From contig NZ_BAMW01000005.1 of NCBI RefSeq assembly GCF_000963945.1, positions 1 to 32,603 of the forward strand: 32,603 nt of DNA, written 5' to 3'. The position numbers were made by a program, and so were the translations under genes. Origin of the DNA: Acetobacter indonesiensis. GTDB lineage: Bacteria > Pseudomonadota > Alphaproteobacteria > Acetobacterales > Acetobacteraceae. Positions 23,614 to 32,555 of the stretch are shown piece by piece; position 1 is the stretch's first letter, and each line of letters begins with the position of its first letter. The notes under the pieces were generated by a model. It was not told the origin of the DNA. It did no database searches and saw only the letters and a list, made by a program, of their open reading frames with translations.

Positions 23614-24989
23614 TCGAATATAAACCCTGTGCCATTCAAATGAGGCATATGGTCAAGATCCTGCTGATCGGCCATGCGCCCATAGAAAAAGCGTTCCAGC
23701 TCGTTCGGCTGATGAATATGCCTGAGTGGATCATCCGGTGTATGCAAAGGATCAACGGGCTTTACCAGATACGGCGTGATGATAATAACCAGTTCACTTT
23801 GGTCCCGCTGAAAGCGTGAGGATCGAAACAACTGCCCCAGCACAGGAATATCACCCAGAATAGGAAATTTCTGCACATTATTGTCTGCATCATTTCGCAA
23901 CAAACCTGCAATTGCAAAACTCTCGCCACTCGCCAGCTCAACTTCCGTTTCCGCCCGCCGTGTTGTAAGCGCAGGTACAGAAAGATTATTAAGCTGATAG
24001 CTACCATTCCCAGACAATGCGCTGACGGTGGGCCTTACCTTCAAATGTATCAACCCAGCGCCCAGAACAGTAGGCGTAAAGGCTAAACTGACACCATACT
24101 GCATATATTGAATGGAGGTGACACCCAACGCCTGCGGCACAGGAATAGGAAATTCACCGCCAGCCAGAAAAGTGGCGGTGCTGCCACTAATAGCCGTCAG
24201 ATTTGGTTCAGCCAGCAAAGTCACCAGATGTTCGTTCGCCATTGCATCCAGGACAGTCTGTGCGTTGACGTGTCCAGTACTGGCTCCCCCAAACAGTGAA
24301 GCAGCCGTATTTTCCGCAATGGCAGCAGACTGCATACCAAACGCAAAACTTCCTGCCTTGATAACAGTAGACCAGTTAAAGCCAATTTGCTGGGCAACGC
24401 TCCGGGAAACCTCAGCAATTCTGATCCGCAGATTAACCTGAAGTGGATGCGTCACACCCATCTGATTGGCCAGAGGATGTTCCTTCCCCTCCACCCCACG
24501 CGCAACCGATGCGAGATGATCCGCCTGTTCGGCGTTAGCTACTGCTCCACTCAGCACAGAACCACTGGGAGACGTTTCCAGCGTGGCGTCAGATGCCTCC
24601 GCCTGAGCGTGTGGTGCAAACACGGATTGATCTGCTTCAACCCGGACCGTCACGGCTATTATAGAATCTCCGTTCTCATCCAGAGCATAGAGTGTCGTCG
24701 TGCCAGACTTTTTGCCTATAACAAAAATTTTGTTATCAGACGGAACTTGAACATCAGCTATTTGTGGTTCGGCCACAAAAACACTTGCTGCTGGCCGGGA
24801 CAGGCTCAACATATGCCCTCCTCCTACACCAACCAGAATCGTTTTATTACCATGATAAAACTGCGTTACTGTAGCCGGAGCCTTACCCGCTATGGCCTTT
24901 ACGGGCGACAAGATGCCACAAACCAGCACAGTGCTTAAAATCATGGTAGAAAGACTAGCTAAAGTTTTATATTTTTCTGTAGGCATCAT
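23610..24989 (-). CDS. rhcC2: SctC2, CpaC/RhcC2-type secretin (C-terminal half of split secretin)
   Basis: A 459-residue outer-membrane secretin with a signal peptide (LASLSTMILSTVLVCGILSPVKA). The N-terminal CpaC-type domain is at about 45-125 (LSLSRPAASVFVAEPQIADVQVPSDNKIFVIGKKSGTTTLY split over two strands). The secretin barrel is at about 180-410, with VNLRIRIAEVSRSVAQQIGFNW, LAEPNLTAISGSTATFLAGG, VELASGESFAIAGLL and the end SELVIIITPYLVKP. It forms the outer ring together with SctC1. The start is the ATG at 24989. Earlier TTG/ATG codons at 25058 and 25037 put charged residues ahead of the signal peptide. Confidence 0.88.
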   Translation of the reverse strand: MMPTEKYKTLASLSTMILSTVLVCGILSPVKAIAGKAPATVTQFYHGNKTILVGVGGGHMLSLSRPAASVFVAEPQIADVQVPSDNKIFVIGKKSGTTTLYALDENGDSIIAVTVRVEADQSVFAPHAQAEASDATLETSPSGSVLSGAVANAEQADHLASVARGVEGKEHPLANQMGVTHPLQVNLRIRIAEVSRSVAQQIGFNWSTVIKAGSFAFGMQSAAIAENTAASLFGGASTGHVNAQTVLDAMANEHLVTLLAEPNLTAISGSTATFLAGGEFPIPVPQALGVTSIQYMQYGVSLAFTPTVLGAGLIHLKVRPTVSALSGNGSYQLNNLSVPALTTRRAETEVELASGESFAIAGLLRNDADNNVQKFPILGDIPVLGQLFRSSRFQRDQSELVIIITPYLVKPVDPLHTPDDPLRHIHQPNELERFFYGRMADQQDLDHMPHLNGTGFIFE

Positions 24990-25087
24990 GCTTGATTTAG
25001 AATCCGATTGAGCTTTCCACCTTTGTCTTTCAATCATAAAACCCACTTGTATACTCAAAGCACAATAAATTTTTGTTCAAACACATA

Positions 25088-25119
25088 TGCACAAGGCTTC
25101 TTACAGAAGGCCTTGTGCA
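25088..25119 (-). terminator. Hairpin downstream of the NopX/HrpF-like gene
   Basis: TGCACAAGGCTTCT and AGAAGGCCTTGTGCA form a long stem with a one-base bulge around a 3-base loop. It lies between the end of the NopX-like gene and the start of the secretin gene, both on the minus strand, and should separate their transcripts. Confidence 0.6.
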
Positions 25120-25192
25120 TGACGAGTGAAAACGGCATGTGAGAGCGAGGCTTAAATACCGATTTAATAACTCTCAAACTCTGTCGTCTTCT

Positions 25193-26350
25193 TTATTTCG
25201 AGACGGCTCCAGCAATTTCGGTCACGATATTCAGTATAGGCTCTCCAAAATGCTGCCAGCCCCATGGCAGATTGTCCATATTGGAACCATCTTCCCGCAC
25301 ATGGGAGTCTTTGGTGTCAGGAAGCTGATGGTTAATAAGCTGTCCGAGGTATCCCCACCCTTGCTGGGTTACGTCCTGAAGAACGCCAGCTTCCGTGCCA
25401 TGGCGAGCATCTCCATCTTTTGTAAACCCATCAATTTTGCCATCGCTCACTATGTCCCCACGATCTGCACCATCCCGACCCAGTGAGGATTTGATATAAG
25501 TCAGCAAAGCAACAGCCCGATAAGCCTGATCGGGGTTTGTTGTCATCTGCCCCCCAACCATTTCGTTTAGCTTATCGCGAATACCACTTTGATTTCCAAG
25601 ATTTTTTAGGATTGGATTATCGTTTATAATATCCTGCGCGGACCGTGTATCGCCATCCGGGCGCTTTGTTTCGCTGGTCGGCGGCGTGGAAACAAACGCA
25701 TCCATGCTTGTGTCAGGTGTAACGCGATTGACCGTTGTTGAGTTAGAGGCTCCGGCGTCAGATGAAACATCCGATTCAGACGATGATCCTGAAGAATCTA
25801 CACCCGAAGACGCCCCTGAACTGTCGGAGCTATCACCAGTATTCTGCAGCATATCGCCTACAATCTGAAGTATTTTGGATGCCCCGTCACTTTTAGAAAT
25901 AGTACCGGCTTCAAGCTCCATAATAACTTTGGAGAGATCGATTACTTGTGGGGCAAATTTTCCTGCCGTTTGAGCAAAAGACAGCACTTTTTTTGCTGCT
26001 GATATTAAGCTTGCAACAGAAGAAGAGTCACCTCCACTCTCTAACGAGTTCGTCCCGTCAGGCTTGCTCTGACCATCAGTCTTATCAGGCTTCGGCTTAC
26101 TATGGTTGTCGGTCTTACCGGTATCTGGCTTGCTATGACCCTCGGTCTTGCCATTCCCGGATTTATGCGAAGAGCTACCATGAGACGAATGTTTGCTCTG
26201 CAGATGAACTGACTTATCTACATCCGTTTCCGAAAGAGATGACGTTTTATTTTCAATTGGTTTTTCTAAAAGTTTAGAAAATTCCATTTCATTTGATGAG
26301 CTATACGGTGATGCAAATGAAGGAGCTAATGTGGAGGAAGAGGGTTTCAT
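25193..26350 (-). CDS. NopX/HrpF-like secreted protein, putative translocon or helper
   Basis: A 385-residue hydrophilic protein without signal peptide. Residues 45-100 hold repeats of the type GKTDNHSKPKPDKTDGQSKP, and 165-215 are Ser/Asp-rich. The domain at about 240-345 (NDNPILKNLGNQSGIRDKLNEMVGG, AYRAVALLTYI, DGKIDGFTKDGDARHGTEAGVLQD) resembles the repeat domain of HrpF/NopX, T3SS translocon proteins of Xanthomonas and rhizobia. The hydrophobic C-terminal segments of full HrpF/NopX are absent, so it may be a helper and not a pore former. The call is from memory of the motif and was not searched. An AGGAT ribosome site precedes the ATG. Confidence 0.55.
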   Translation of the reverse strand: MKPSSSTLAPSFASPYSSSNEMEFSKLLEKPIENKTSSLSETDVDKSVHLQSKHSSHGSSSHKSGNGKTEGHSKPDTGKTDNHSKPKPDKTDGQSKPDGTNSLESGGDSSSVASLISAAKKVLSFAQTAGKFAPQVIDLSKVIMELEAGTISKSDGASKILQIVGDMLQNTGDSSDSSGASSGVDSSGSSSESDVSSDAGASNSTTVNRVTPDTSMDAFVSTPPTSETKRPDGDTRSAQDIINDNPILKNLGNQSGIRDKLNEMVGGQMTTNPDQAYRAVALLTYIKSSLGRDGADRGDIVSDGKIDGFTKDGDARHGTEAGVLQDVTQQGWGYLGQLINHQLPDTKDSHVREDGSNMDNLPWGWQHFGEPILNIVTEIAGAVSK

Positions 26351-26753
26351 ATCTAATTATCCTCGAAACGAACGCCGAATTATCTGCAAGATCTTTCTCG
26401 CTTATCACTGTGGCGAGAGCCTTGACAATCCAGTCATAAAAAATTCATTTATTGAAAAATATTGTCTCCATATAAGGTGAAGAGATCAAAGAATCACGGT
26501 GCGTTACATGGATGACCATCACGTTCTGAGCGAGAATGGAATTGAGTATAGTGCTCAAAACACTCTTCAATAAAAATATGCTCCGAAAGAATATGACCTG
26601 TCGAAAATTTTGTACTTTTTAGAAATGGCTGAACCGCCGGGGCAATCTTTACAAGATATTCGCAGCGTTGACAGAATAGTTGATTGTTTGAATGCGATTA
26701 AGATGGATGCACCGCAGTTTAAATTACACCTGACATTTTGCTAACTAACCAAG

Positions 26754-26965
26754 AAAAAAGATGTTCTCGGCCATATCGGTCGCGTAAAAGGCGGACTAAA
26801 TTTAACACTCCACGCCATATGCGTTGATTATGGCCAATCTCTTCAGGTGCACCTATCTGTGGGTCAGATCATTGACTTCAAAAACGCAACTGCCATTTTG
26901 GCAGATTTTCCGAGGAAATAGAAAAAATTATTGGCGCAAAAGGCTATGGTAATAACCAGATCAGG
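26754..26965 (+). pseudogene. IS5-family transposase remnant
   Basis: The frame reads DVLGHIGRVKGGLNLTLHA, then QVHLSVGQIIDFKNATAILADFP, a stop, and GAKGYGNNQIR. This matches the middle of IS5/IS427-group DDE transposases (GGLNxKLHAV ... LSEGQxxDxxGA ... DRGYD). The rest is missing. The neighbouring stretches 26351-26753 and 26966-27086 show no coding region I can support, apart from a short frame from 26629 (MAEPPGQSLQDIRSVDRI) of unknown origin. Confidence 0.65.
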
Positions 26966-27086
26966 CTTATTTTTTGCAGTATGTAATATTATTGATAGTA
27001 TTCAGAAAATAAATCAAAACAGATATGCTACTGGAAATTCCTTATTTAAACACTATCTTCTGAATATATTAAAAATATCCAATTAG

Positions 27087-27122
27087 AATTCCCCTTCTTC
27101 CAAAAGAGAAGGAAGGGGAATT
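27087..27122. terminator. Strong hairpin after the Hint-domain adhesin
   Basis: AATTCCCCTTC pairs with GAAGGGGAATT (11 bp) around a 14-base loop, 8 bases past the adhesin stop codon. On the plus strand it is followed by TTCTTATTT, so it may also stop transcription entering from the left. Confidence 0.7.
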
Positions 27123-27129
27123 TTCTTAT

Positions 27130-29739
27130 TTATCCAACGAGACTGATTACCATTTCATTTTCGTCAGCAAGTAAATATGGTCCTGCGGCACAAAGTGTCA
27201 GAGAAAGAATTCCCATCGGGTTTCTTGTTGCCTCCCCCAATGGCAGCAGTGCATTACCGTTTGTCCAAACAACTGTGCTATTTGCGTCTGTAGGATACCA
27301 TCCTTCAGGCTTTTCGGTCCGGAGATGCGCCCCGATATTCTGCTTTCCGTTAGCGAAAACCAGATTAATCTCTCCAACAGCAATCCCCAGTTCACGACGA
27401 TCATCCACAAACGGCCCAATAACATCTACCGGACGGTTTGCCCGTGAAACAATACGAACCTGCGCTGTGCCAGACGGCAACATGAAACTGTAGACACCAG
27501 CTTCTTGGCGTAATGGCCGGATTACCGCACCAGTTTCCGTCAAAAGGCGAACATCTGGGTCACTGGTCGTTGCAACTGTTTCTTCGCAAACAGGCGTTCC
27601 AAAAATCTCCTGAGAACGAGATTCAAGGTTGCGGAAAAGAGGTTCAACAAAAGAACGCTCGACACACAGGGGAGCCGCAGCATGATCTTCCCAAGTGACG
27701 CTGGTATTCCGCAGCGCAACAACAGCACCTTCCTGGCGAAAGGTTTTACGGTTCCCGGTATCCAGATAACTTTCTGTCAGCATCCCATCAGCACAGATCA
27801 CTGCATGATGATGTGTTTCCACATGATAATAATCATATGCCTTAATGGAACGATCATAAAAAATGGAAGAACCATTCACCAACATACGGGCCGGAACAAA
27901 CCGTCCATCAAAAAACAGGCAGTGCTCTGGGGTGATCAGCATATCTTTGAACGGAACACCATCAGCGATAGCATTTTTCAGGATACGAACGGGATAACCG
28001 GCCATATCATCGGGCATCCCCAACCGGACTGTTGTATGCTTGCAGCCGGTCCAGACAACAATCTGCTCCGTCACAACACCATTTGTATAACTCAGGATTT
28101 TGTCGCCGATTTGTATATCCTGTACAGCAACTGTGCCTGACGGTGTAGAAATCAAGCTATCAGCAAGGAAACAGACTTCTGCACTAGCCCCACCATGCCC
28201 GTCATCAACTAATACAAAGCCTGTATTTTTGACGCCAGTAATGTTGAGCGTAATTTTCGCCCCGCTCGCCAGCGTGATAACGACCTGATTATCAGATGGG
28301 TATGCATAAGATGCGCCCGCAGCCGATACACCAGCAAGATCAATGCTGTCAGAATTTCCTGGACCAGTGCCACTGAAGCCATTGATGACAGTTGTCAGGG
28401 TGCCACCTGACGCCAGACCTGAAACCGTTAAACCTGCGTTATCATCTGATTGTAAATCAATTGTACCACCAGCATTGTTCCAGATTGTCGCAGAGCCGCC
28501 ATTCTGGATTGTAACAACGCCTGAAATTATAGCACCACTTGAGGCTGCAATATTGCCGCCATTAGCGACAGTCGTCGTCCCCAGAGTGCCGGATGGCTCT
28601 ACATAAACCTCAGCACCAGAGTTGATTGTGTTGCTATTGGCTGTTCCTCCTGACCCTATGTCTAAAACACCACCGTTGTTAACGGTTGTGTTAGAAGCCA
28701 CACCAGCCAAACCAAGGCCACCACCACTTGAGACTGTTGTACCAGAAACGGCACCACCACTTAGAACAACCAAATTACCGTTGGTTTCGACAGTAGTATC
28801 CAGGGCTGAGGCGCCGGCACTGACTGTGGCAATTCCAGAGTTTTCAACCGTGGTTGTGCTGATTACGCCCCCCGCATCAACATATGCTTTACCGCCATCA
28901 AGTGTGCTGCCTGTGGCTGTACCACCCGAAGCAACTTCTATGACGCCGCCATTGCTAACAGTAGTATTAGAAGCAACACCAGCTACACCGAGACCGCCGC
29001 CACTTGAGACTGTTGTACCAGAAACGGCACCACCACTTAGAACAACCAGATTACCGTTGGTTTCGACAGTAGTATTCAGGGCTGAGGCACCAGCACTGAC
29101 TGTGGCAATTCCGGAATTTTCAACCGTGGTTTTGCTGATTACGCCCCCCGCATCAACATATGCTTTACCGCCATCAAGTGTACTGCCGATGGCTGTACCA
29201 CCAGAAGCAACTTCTATGACGCCACCACTGCTAATAGTGGTGTTGGAAGCAACACCCGCCAAGCCAAGGCCACCGCCGCTGGAGACTATTGTCCCAGAAA
29301 CCAGGCCGCCCGAACTTGTAACAATATTGGCGCCACTCCCTACTGTAATGCCATCTGCGCTCCCACCTGATTGCACATAGATAGTTGCGCCATTTGTAAG
29401 AGTTCCACCACTTGCAACGCTACCCCAGTGAGATAATACTCCCCCATTAGCAACAACAAAGCCTCCGGAAAGAGTAGCTGTCGGGGCGGTTAAGATCGTC
29501 CCGCCTGACCCTATAGATCCGCCAACAATAGTGCCACCGGAATAAACAAGTATTTTCCCTCCATCGTAGGGTCCATATAAAACTTTTCCTTTTTGCTCTA
29601 TAAGAGCAGCTCCACTGTAAACAAGTATTTGACCGGTAGATATTACGGATTGATATAGACCTGTCGCACCAGAGCTTAGTATTTCCTGAGAATTATAGAC
29701 CGTGCCTGATGCCGTCTGCCCGGAAGTGTATGTCGTCAT
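27130..29739 (-). CDS. Large repeat protein with C-terminal Hint domain, putative surface adhesin
   Basis: An 869-residue protein. Residues about 15-420 are short Gly/Ser/Thr/Val-rich repeats (GGVIEVASGGTATGSTLDGG type) that form a beta-helix in AIDA/pertactin-like passengers. A bridging domain follows to about 520. A Hint (hedgehog/intein-like) domain starts at C523 (CFLADSLISTPSGTVAVQDIQIGD) and runs to about 665, with LITPEHCLFFDG as its conserved histidine block. Such domains self-process or ligate at the N-terminal Cys. The C-terminal 200 residues include a beta domain common behind Hint in Acetobacteraceae. There is no signal peptide and no autotransporter barrel, so export is unclear. 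GGAGAG precedes the ATG. Confidence 0.8.
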   Translation of the reverse strand: MTTYTSGQTASGTVYNSQEILSSGATGLYQSVISTGQILVYSGAALIEQKGKVLYGPYDGGKILVYSGGTIVGGSIGSGGTILTAPTATLSGGFVVANGGVLSHWGSVASGGTLTNGATIYVQSGGSADGITVGSGANIVTSSGGLVSGTIVSSGGGLGLAGVASNTTISSGGVIEVASGGTAIGSTLDGGKAYVDAGGVISKTTVENSGIATVSAGASALNTTVETNGNLVVLSGGAVSGTTVSSGGGLGVAGVASNTTVSNGGVIEVASGGTATGSTLDGGKAYVDAGGVISTTTVENSGIATVSAGASALDTTVETNGNLVVLSGGAVSGTTVSSGGGLGLAGVASNTTVNNGGVLDIGSGGTANSNTINSGAEVYVEPSGTLGTTTVANGGNIAASSGAIISGVVTIQNGGSATIWNNAGGTIDLQSDDNAGLTVSGLASGGTLTTVINGFSGTGPGNSDSIDLAGVSAAGASYAYPSDNQVVITLASGAKITLNITGVKNTGFVLVDDGHGGASAEVCFLADSLISTPSGTVAVQDIQIGDKILSYTNGVVTEQIVVWTGCKHTTVRLGMPDDMAGYPVRILKNAIADGVPFKDMLITPEHCLFFDGRFVPARMLVNGSSIFYDRSIKAYDYYHVETHHHAVICADGMLTESYLDTGNRKTFRQEGAVVALRNTSVTWEDHAAAPLCVERSFVEPLFRNLESRSQEIFGTPVCEETVATTSDPDVRLLTETGAVIRPLRQEAGVYSFMLPSGTAQVRIVSRANRPVDVIGPFVDDRRELGIAVGEINLVFANGKQNIGAHLRTEKPEGWYPTDANSTVVWTNGNALLPLGEATRNPMGILSLTLCAAGPYLLADENEMVISLVG
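28725..29276 (-). repeat. Two near-identical 276-bp tandem repeats in the adhesin gene
   Basis: The stretch starting CACTTGAGACTGTTGTACCA at 28725 recurs at 29001, exactly 276 bases (92 codons) later, with few changes between copies. A partial third copy begins at about 29277. Each unit encodes two to three beta-helix turns. High DNA identity against a background of divergent protein repeats suggests recent duplication. Confidence 0.85.
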
Positions 29740-30242
29740 TTTTTCTCTCCAACATTTCTATATTTGTTTTCTTTCTGCATAACCCGCAGAAATTCCGACA
29801 GAAATCGTATATTTCGCTTAGAAAGCTCCTTTTTTCTCATTAAATACAATCTAGTAATTTATTTACCAATATTTATAAATAAATTTTATTTAACTATAGT
29901 TATTTATATTAACATAAATATTTATCCTAAATTTGCATTTTTCTTTGTTTATGACTTTCATATACTAAACATAATGCCATTGGATAAAAATTAGCAAACG
30001 AAAAAAATTTGTCATGCCATAACTTTTTGGTTGATTTTATTCATAGCTCTATCTCATCGAACTTAATATCAGATGAATAAAAGTTGCTTCCCTCCAACCG
30101 TTTGGTTTTTTACAATTTTGATGCTTAAGGTGGAATTTGTCATATTGCTGTAACCTTAAATCACGATAAGTCACCACAAAATGAAACTATGATTTTTTGA
30201 AAAATATAAGAATATTTTCAATACACATAGGAATTACCTAAA
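29740..30242. promoter_or_regulatory. AT-rich divergent region between adhesin and LysR gene
   Basis: About 500 bases with very low GC separate two divergent genes and must contain both promoters. The sequence is rich in A/T runs. I see no ORF, RNA gene or clear operator. The layout is that of a LysR regulator controlling its divergent neighbour. Confidence 0.5.
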
Positions 30243-31211
30243 ATGCAAACGCATCCGGACCCTCGTAACCTTATAAAATTACGGCATTTCAAGCTTATTG
30301 AAACACTCATGGCAACAAGAAGCATCCGCCTGGCTGCTGAACGTTTGCGAATTACGCCTGCTGCTGTTTCAAAATCCTGTCTTGAATTAGAAAACATACT
30401 TAATACTAAACTATTTATACGAAAATCAGGAGAGTTAATTCCTTATCCGTTATGTGAAAGACTTGTTGCTACAGGAAGACGTATTAGTGCTGAATTGAAT
30501 AATTTGATAAATGAAATTCCGCATCATGATAAGAATTTTCATAATACAGTGAAGATTGGTTTTCAAACCCCCATGCTACAAGATGCCATTGTCCGAGGAG
30601 TTGCCAAGATAAAGCATATGCACCCCAATCTTAACTTGATATTGGAATATGGATCCCGACAAAGTCTTCTATCCGGAATTGAAACGAATTTGTATGATTT
30701 TATTTTTATAAGTTTGACTGATATTATACCCCATCCACGTTTCAAAGCTCAAAAACTTGGTGAGGAACAATATGTTATTGCAAATATAGAAGAAATATAC
30801 TCAATCCCAGAGGTTCTCCAAAAATGGGAAGAATTTTCTTCTGCAACATGGGTTCTACCAGTTAAAGGGTTAGCCATACGTGACAAATTTGATTCTATTT
30901 TGGCAGCCAGAAGGTTATCGTTGCCCGAAAGACGAATTGAAATAAATTCTCCTATTGGAAGAGAAAAAATCATTTCTTTATCAAACGCTTTTACCATTGC
31001 ACCACTTACAGTTATGAGAGAGTTAGGACGGCTTTCAGGATTCTTAAATGAAACGTTGAGTTTTTTGCCTGAAATGTGCATGGATACAGGAATTGTTTGG
31101 TTAAAAGATTCTCCAATGAGTTCAGCCGCCCAATATGTAAGCGAATTTATTATAAATAAAATTGTGAAAAACAATAGAGAAATAAAAAATGAAAATAATA
31201 TTCAATATTAA
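30243..31211 (+). CDS. LysR-family transcriptional regulator
   Basis: A 322-residue LysR-type protein. The helix-turn-helix is at about 17-66 (SIRLAAERLRITPAAVSKSCLELEN, close to the GbpR/PcaQ group pattern). The effector domain starts near residue 100 (VKIGFQTPMLQDAIVRGVAKI). The ligand is unknown. The gene is much richer in A and T than the secretion genes and has a Lys/Asn-rich tail, suggesting separate origin. Divergence from the adhesin makes that gene its likeliest target. A role for the T3SS is possible but unsupported. Confidence 0.8.
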   Translation: MQTHPDPRNLIKLRHFKLIETLMATRSIRLAAERLRITPAAVSKSCLELENILNTKLFIRKSGELIPYPLCERLVATGRRISAELNNLINEIPHHDKNFHNTVKIGFQTPMLQDAIVRGVAKIKHMHPNLNLILEYGSRQSLLSGIETNLYDFIFISLTDIIPHPRFKAQKLGEEQYVIANIEEIYSIPEVLQKWEEFSSATWVLPVKGLAIRDKFDSILAARRLSLPERRIEINSPIGREKIISLSNAFTIAPLTVMRELGRLSGFLNETLSFLPEMCMDTGIVWLKDSPMSSAAQYVSEFIINKIVKNNREIKNENNIQY

Positions 31212-31717
31212 CAGACGAAAAAACTATCTCGCAGTTTACCACTTTTTTTGACAACCGTCATTCAAATTCAATTAACTATGGAGGGGGGCAGAAAACTTTA
31301 CCTGCTTAGGTATAAATATGATAGATTTGTACTACTCTGGCCTCTCGCTCTTTTGGTCATTCAACTGATTCAGAGCCGTTCTGACAGAATAACAGATCAA
31401 GCCTGCTTCCATTACGACTGCAACACTCCTGAGCGGATTTACAGAAGGTACCAAGAACGGCATATTTAACAGACATCTGATATACATAATTTTTTAACAG
31501 AAACTTCCAATCTTAAATGTTGGTCAGAAAATACTTCGAATTTATCTTCGTATATCTAATACAGACATTTTATAAAAATAAAAATTTTCAAAAAATTCCC
31601 GTTTCAGACAGATACTAGGCTTAGGACTCATCCCCTGAGGTAGAAGATGAAGCTTGCTGCGATATGGATTGCGAACAGGGCGTCACTGTCTATCACATAT
31701 GGCATGAAGTTTTGAGT
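31212..31717. other. Gene-poor AT-rich stretch
   Basis: No reading frame with family resemblance or a credible start is visible. The portion from about 31620 may already belong to the decayed IS5 element that follows. Confidence 0.4.
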
Positions 31718-32052
31718 TCAGGCCGCCTTTTGTCTGTCCGATATGATGGGGAAAAGCTCTTTTTGAGCAGGCACGCCGATGTCCTGTGTACCTTGAGGTG
31801 TGTTGCATTGATCATCAGATCGCCTCGAACGGCCAGCCTGCTCTGTCAACGCGACGAAGATCCGGCCGAAGACACCAAGACAGCTCCACCAGGTGAAGCG
31901 ATTATACAACGTCTTGTGAGACCATATGTTTTCGAGACATTCTTCCACCGAAGGCCGTTGCAGTTCACATAACCGATCCAGCTCAAAATACGCTGGTCCT
32001 CCCTACGTGGCACTCCGTGCGCCAGAGGGAAAAACGGCTCAATCCGCTCCAT
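31718..32052 (-). pseudogene. IS5-family transposase OrfA remnant, frameshifted
   Basis: The minus strand reads MERIEPFFPLAHGVPRREDQ and WIGYVNCNGLRWKNVSKTYG in one frame. After a shift near 31940 it continues HKTLYNRFTWWSCLGVFGRIF in the other. These are the conserved N-terminal blocks of IS5/IS1031-type transposases. The sequence then decays (LFPIISDRQKAA), and the catalytic half is absent. Confidence 0.75.
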
Positions 32053-32555
32053 CTACCTCTCAAACAGCAAAAACACGTCACTCACAGCATCACCTCCATC
32101 GGTAGTCTGGGAATCACAAGATCACATGCTCAGTTCAATAAATTAACAGGTCCTAAAACTAGGTTACAGGAGGATAACCAATCAGGGGGATTTTTTTGGG
32201 GAGGCCCTTGAAGTGATAGCAGTGCCACTTAACAAACAATCCAACCGTCACCCTCTTATATCAAGAGACGAGATGAATATGAGTGACCTTGTCCATTTTG
32301 CCGTTATAGCCGTTTGATGAGCCGACATCAGGCTTATGCCATGATGGTTCAGTTTGTGCACCCGGTGGCAATACGACCTCTTTGGTCTCAACTATTATTC
32401 AGAGATTAAGACTGAGGGCTTGCTGTAGCGAGATCTATAGCTTTTTATGATGACGTTACGTGCCAATAGGTTTGTTTCTTAAGCCATAATATGAAATTAC
32501 AACGCTACAAAAATAATTATTTTTATATTGGCTTGACTGTAAAAACAGAAGACCA
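32053..32555. other. Stretch between IS5 remnant and tRNA-Glu without genes
   Basis: Only short frames without resemblance to known proteins are found. It may include the end of an island and any attachment site near the tRNA, but I could not identify a duplicated tRNA segment. Confidence 0.4.

Noticed and set aside
26395..26417. Inverted repeat TCTCGC...GCGAGA upstream of the NopX-like gene, considered as an operator
   Set aside because: It is only a 6-bp arm pair without a second copy at other T3SS promoters. It may be real but cannot be supported.
28622..29380. A 252-codon plus-strand ORF inside the adhesin gene, rich in Pro, Val and Thr
   Set aside because: It is the exact antisense of the repeat region. 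Repetitive codon use removes stops from the opposite strand, and it shows no start signal and no protein-like family features.
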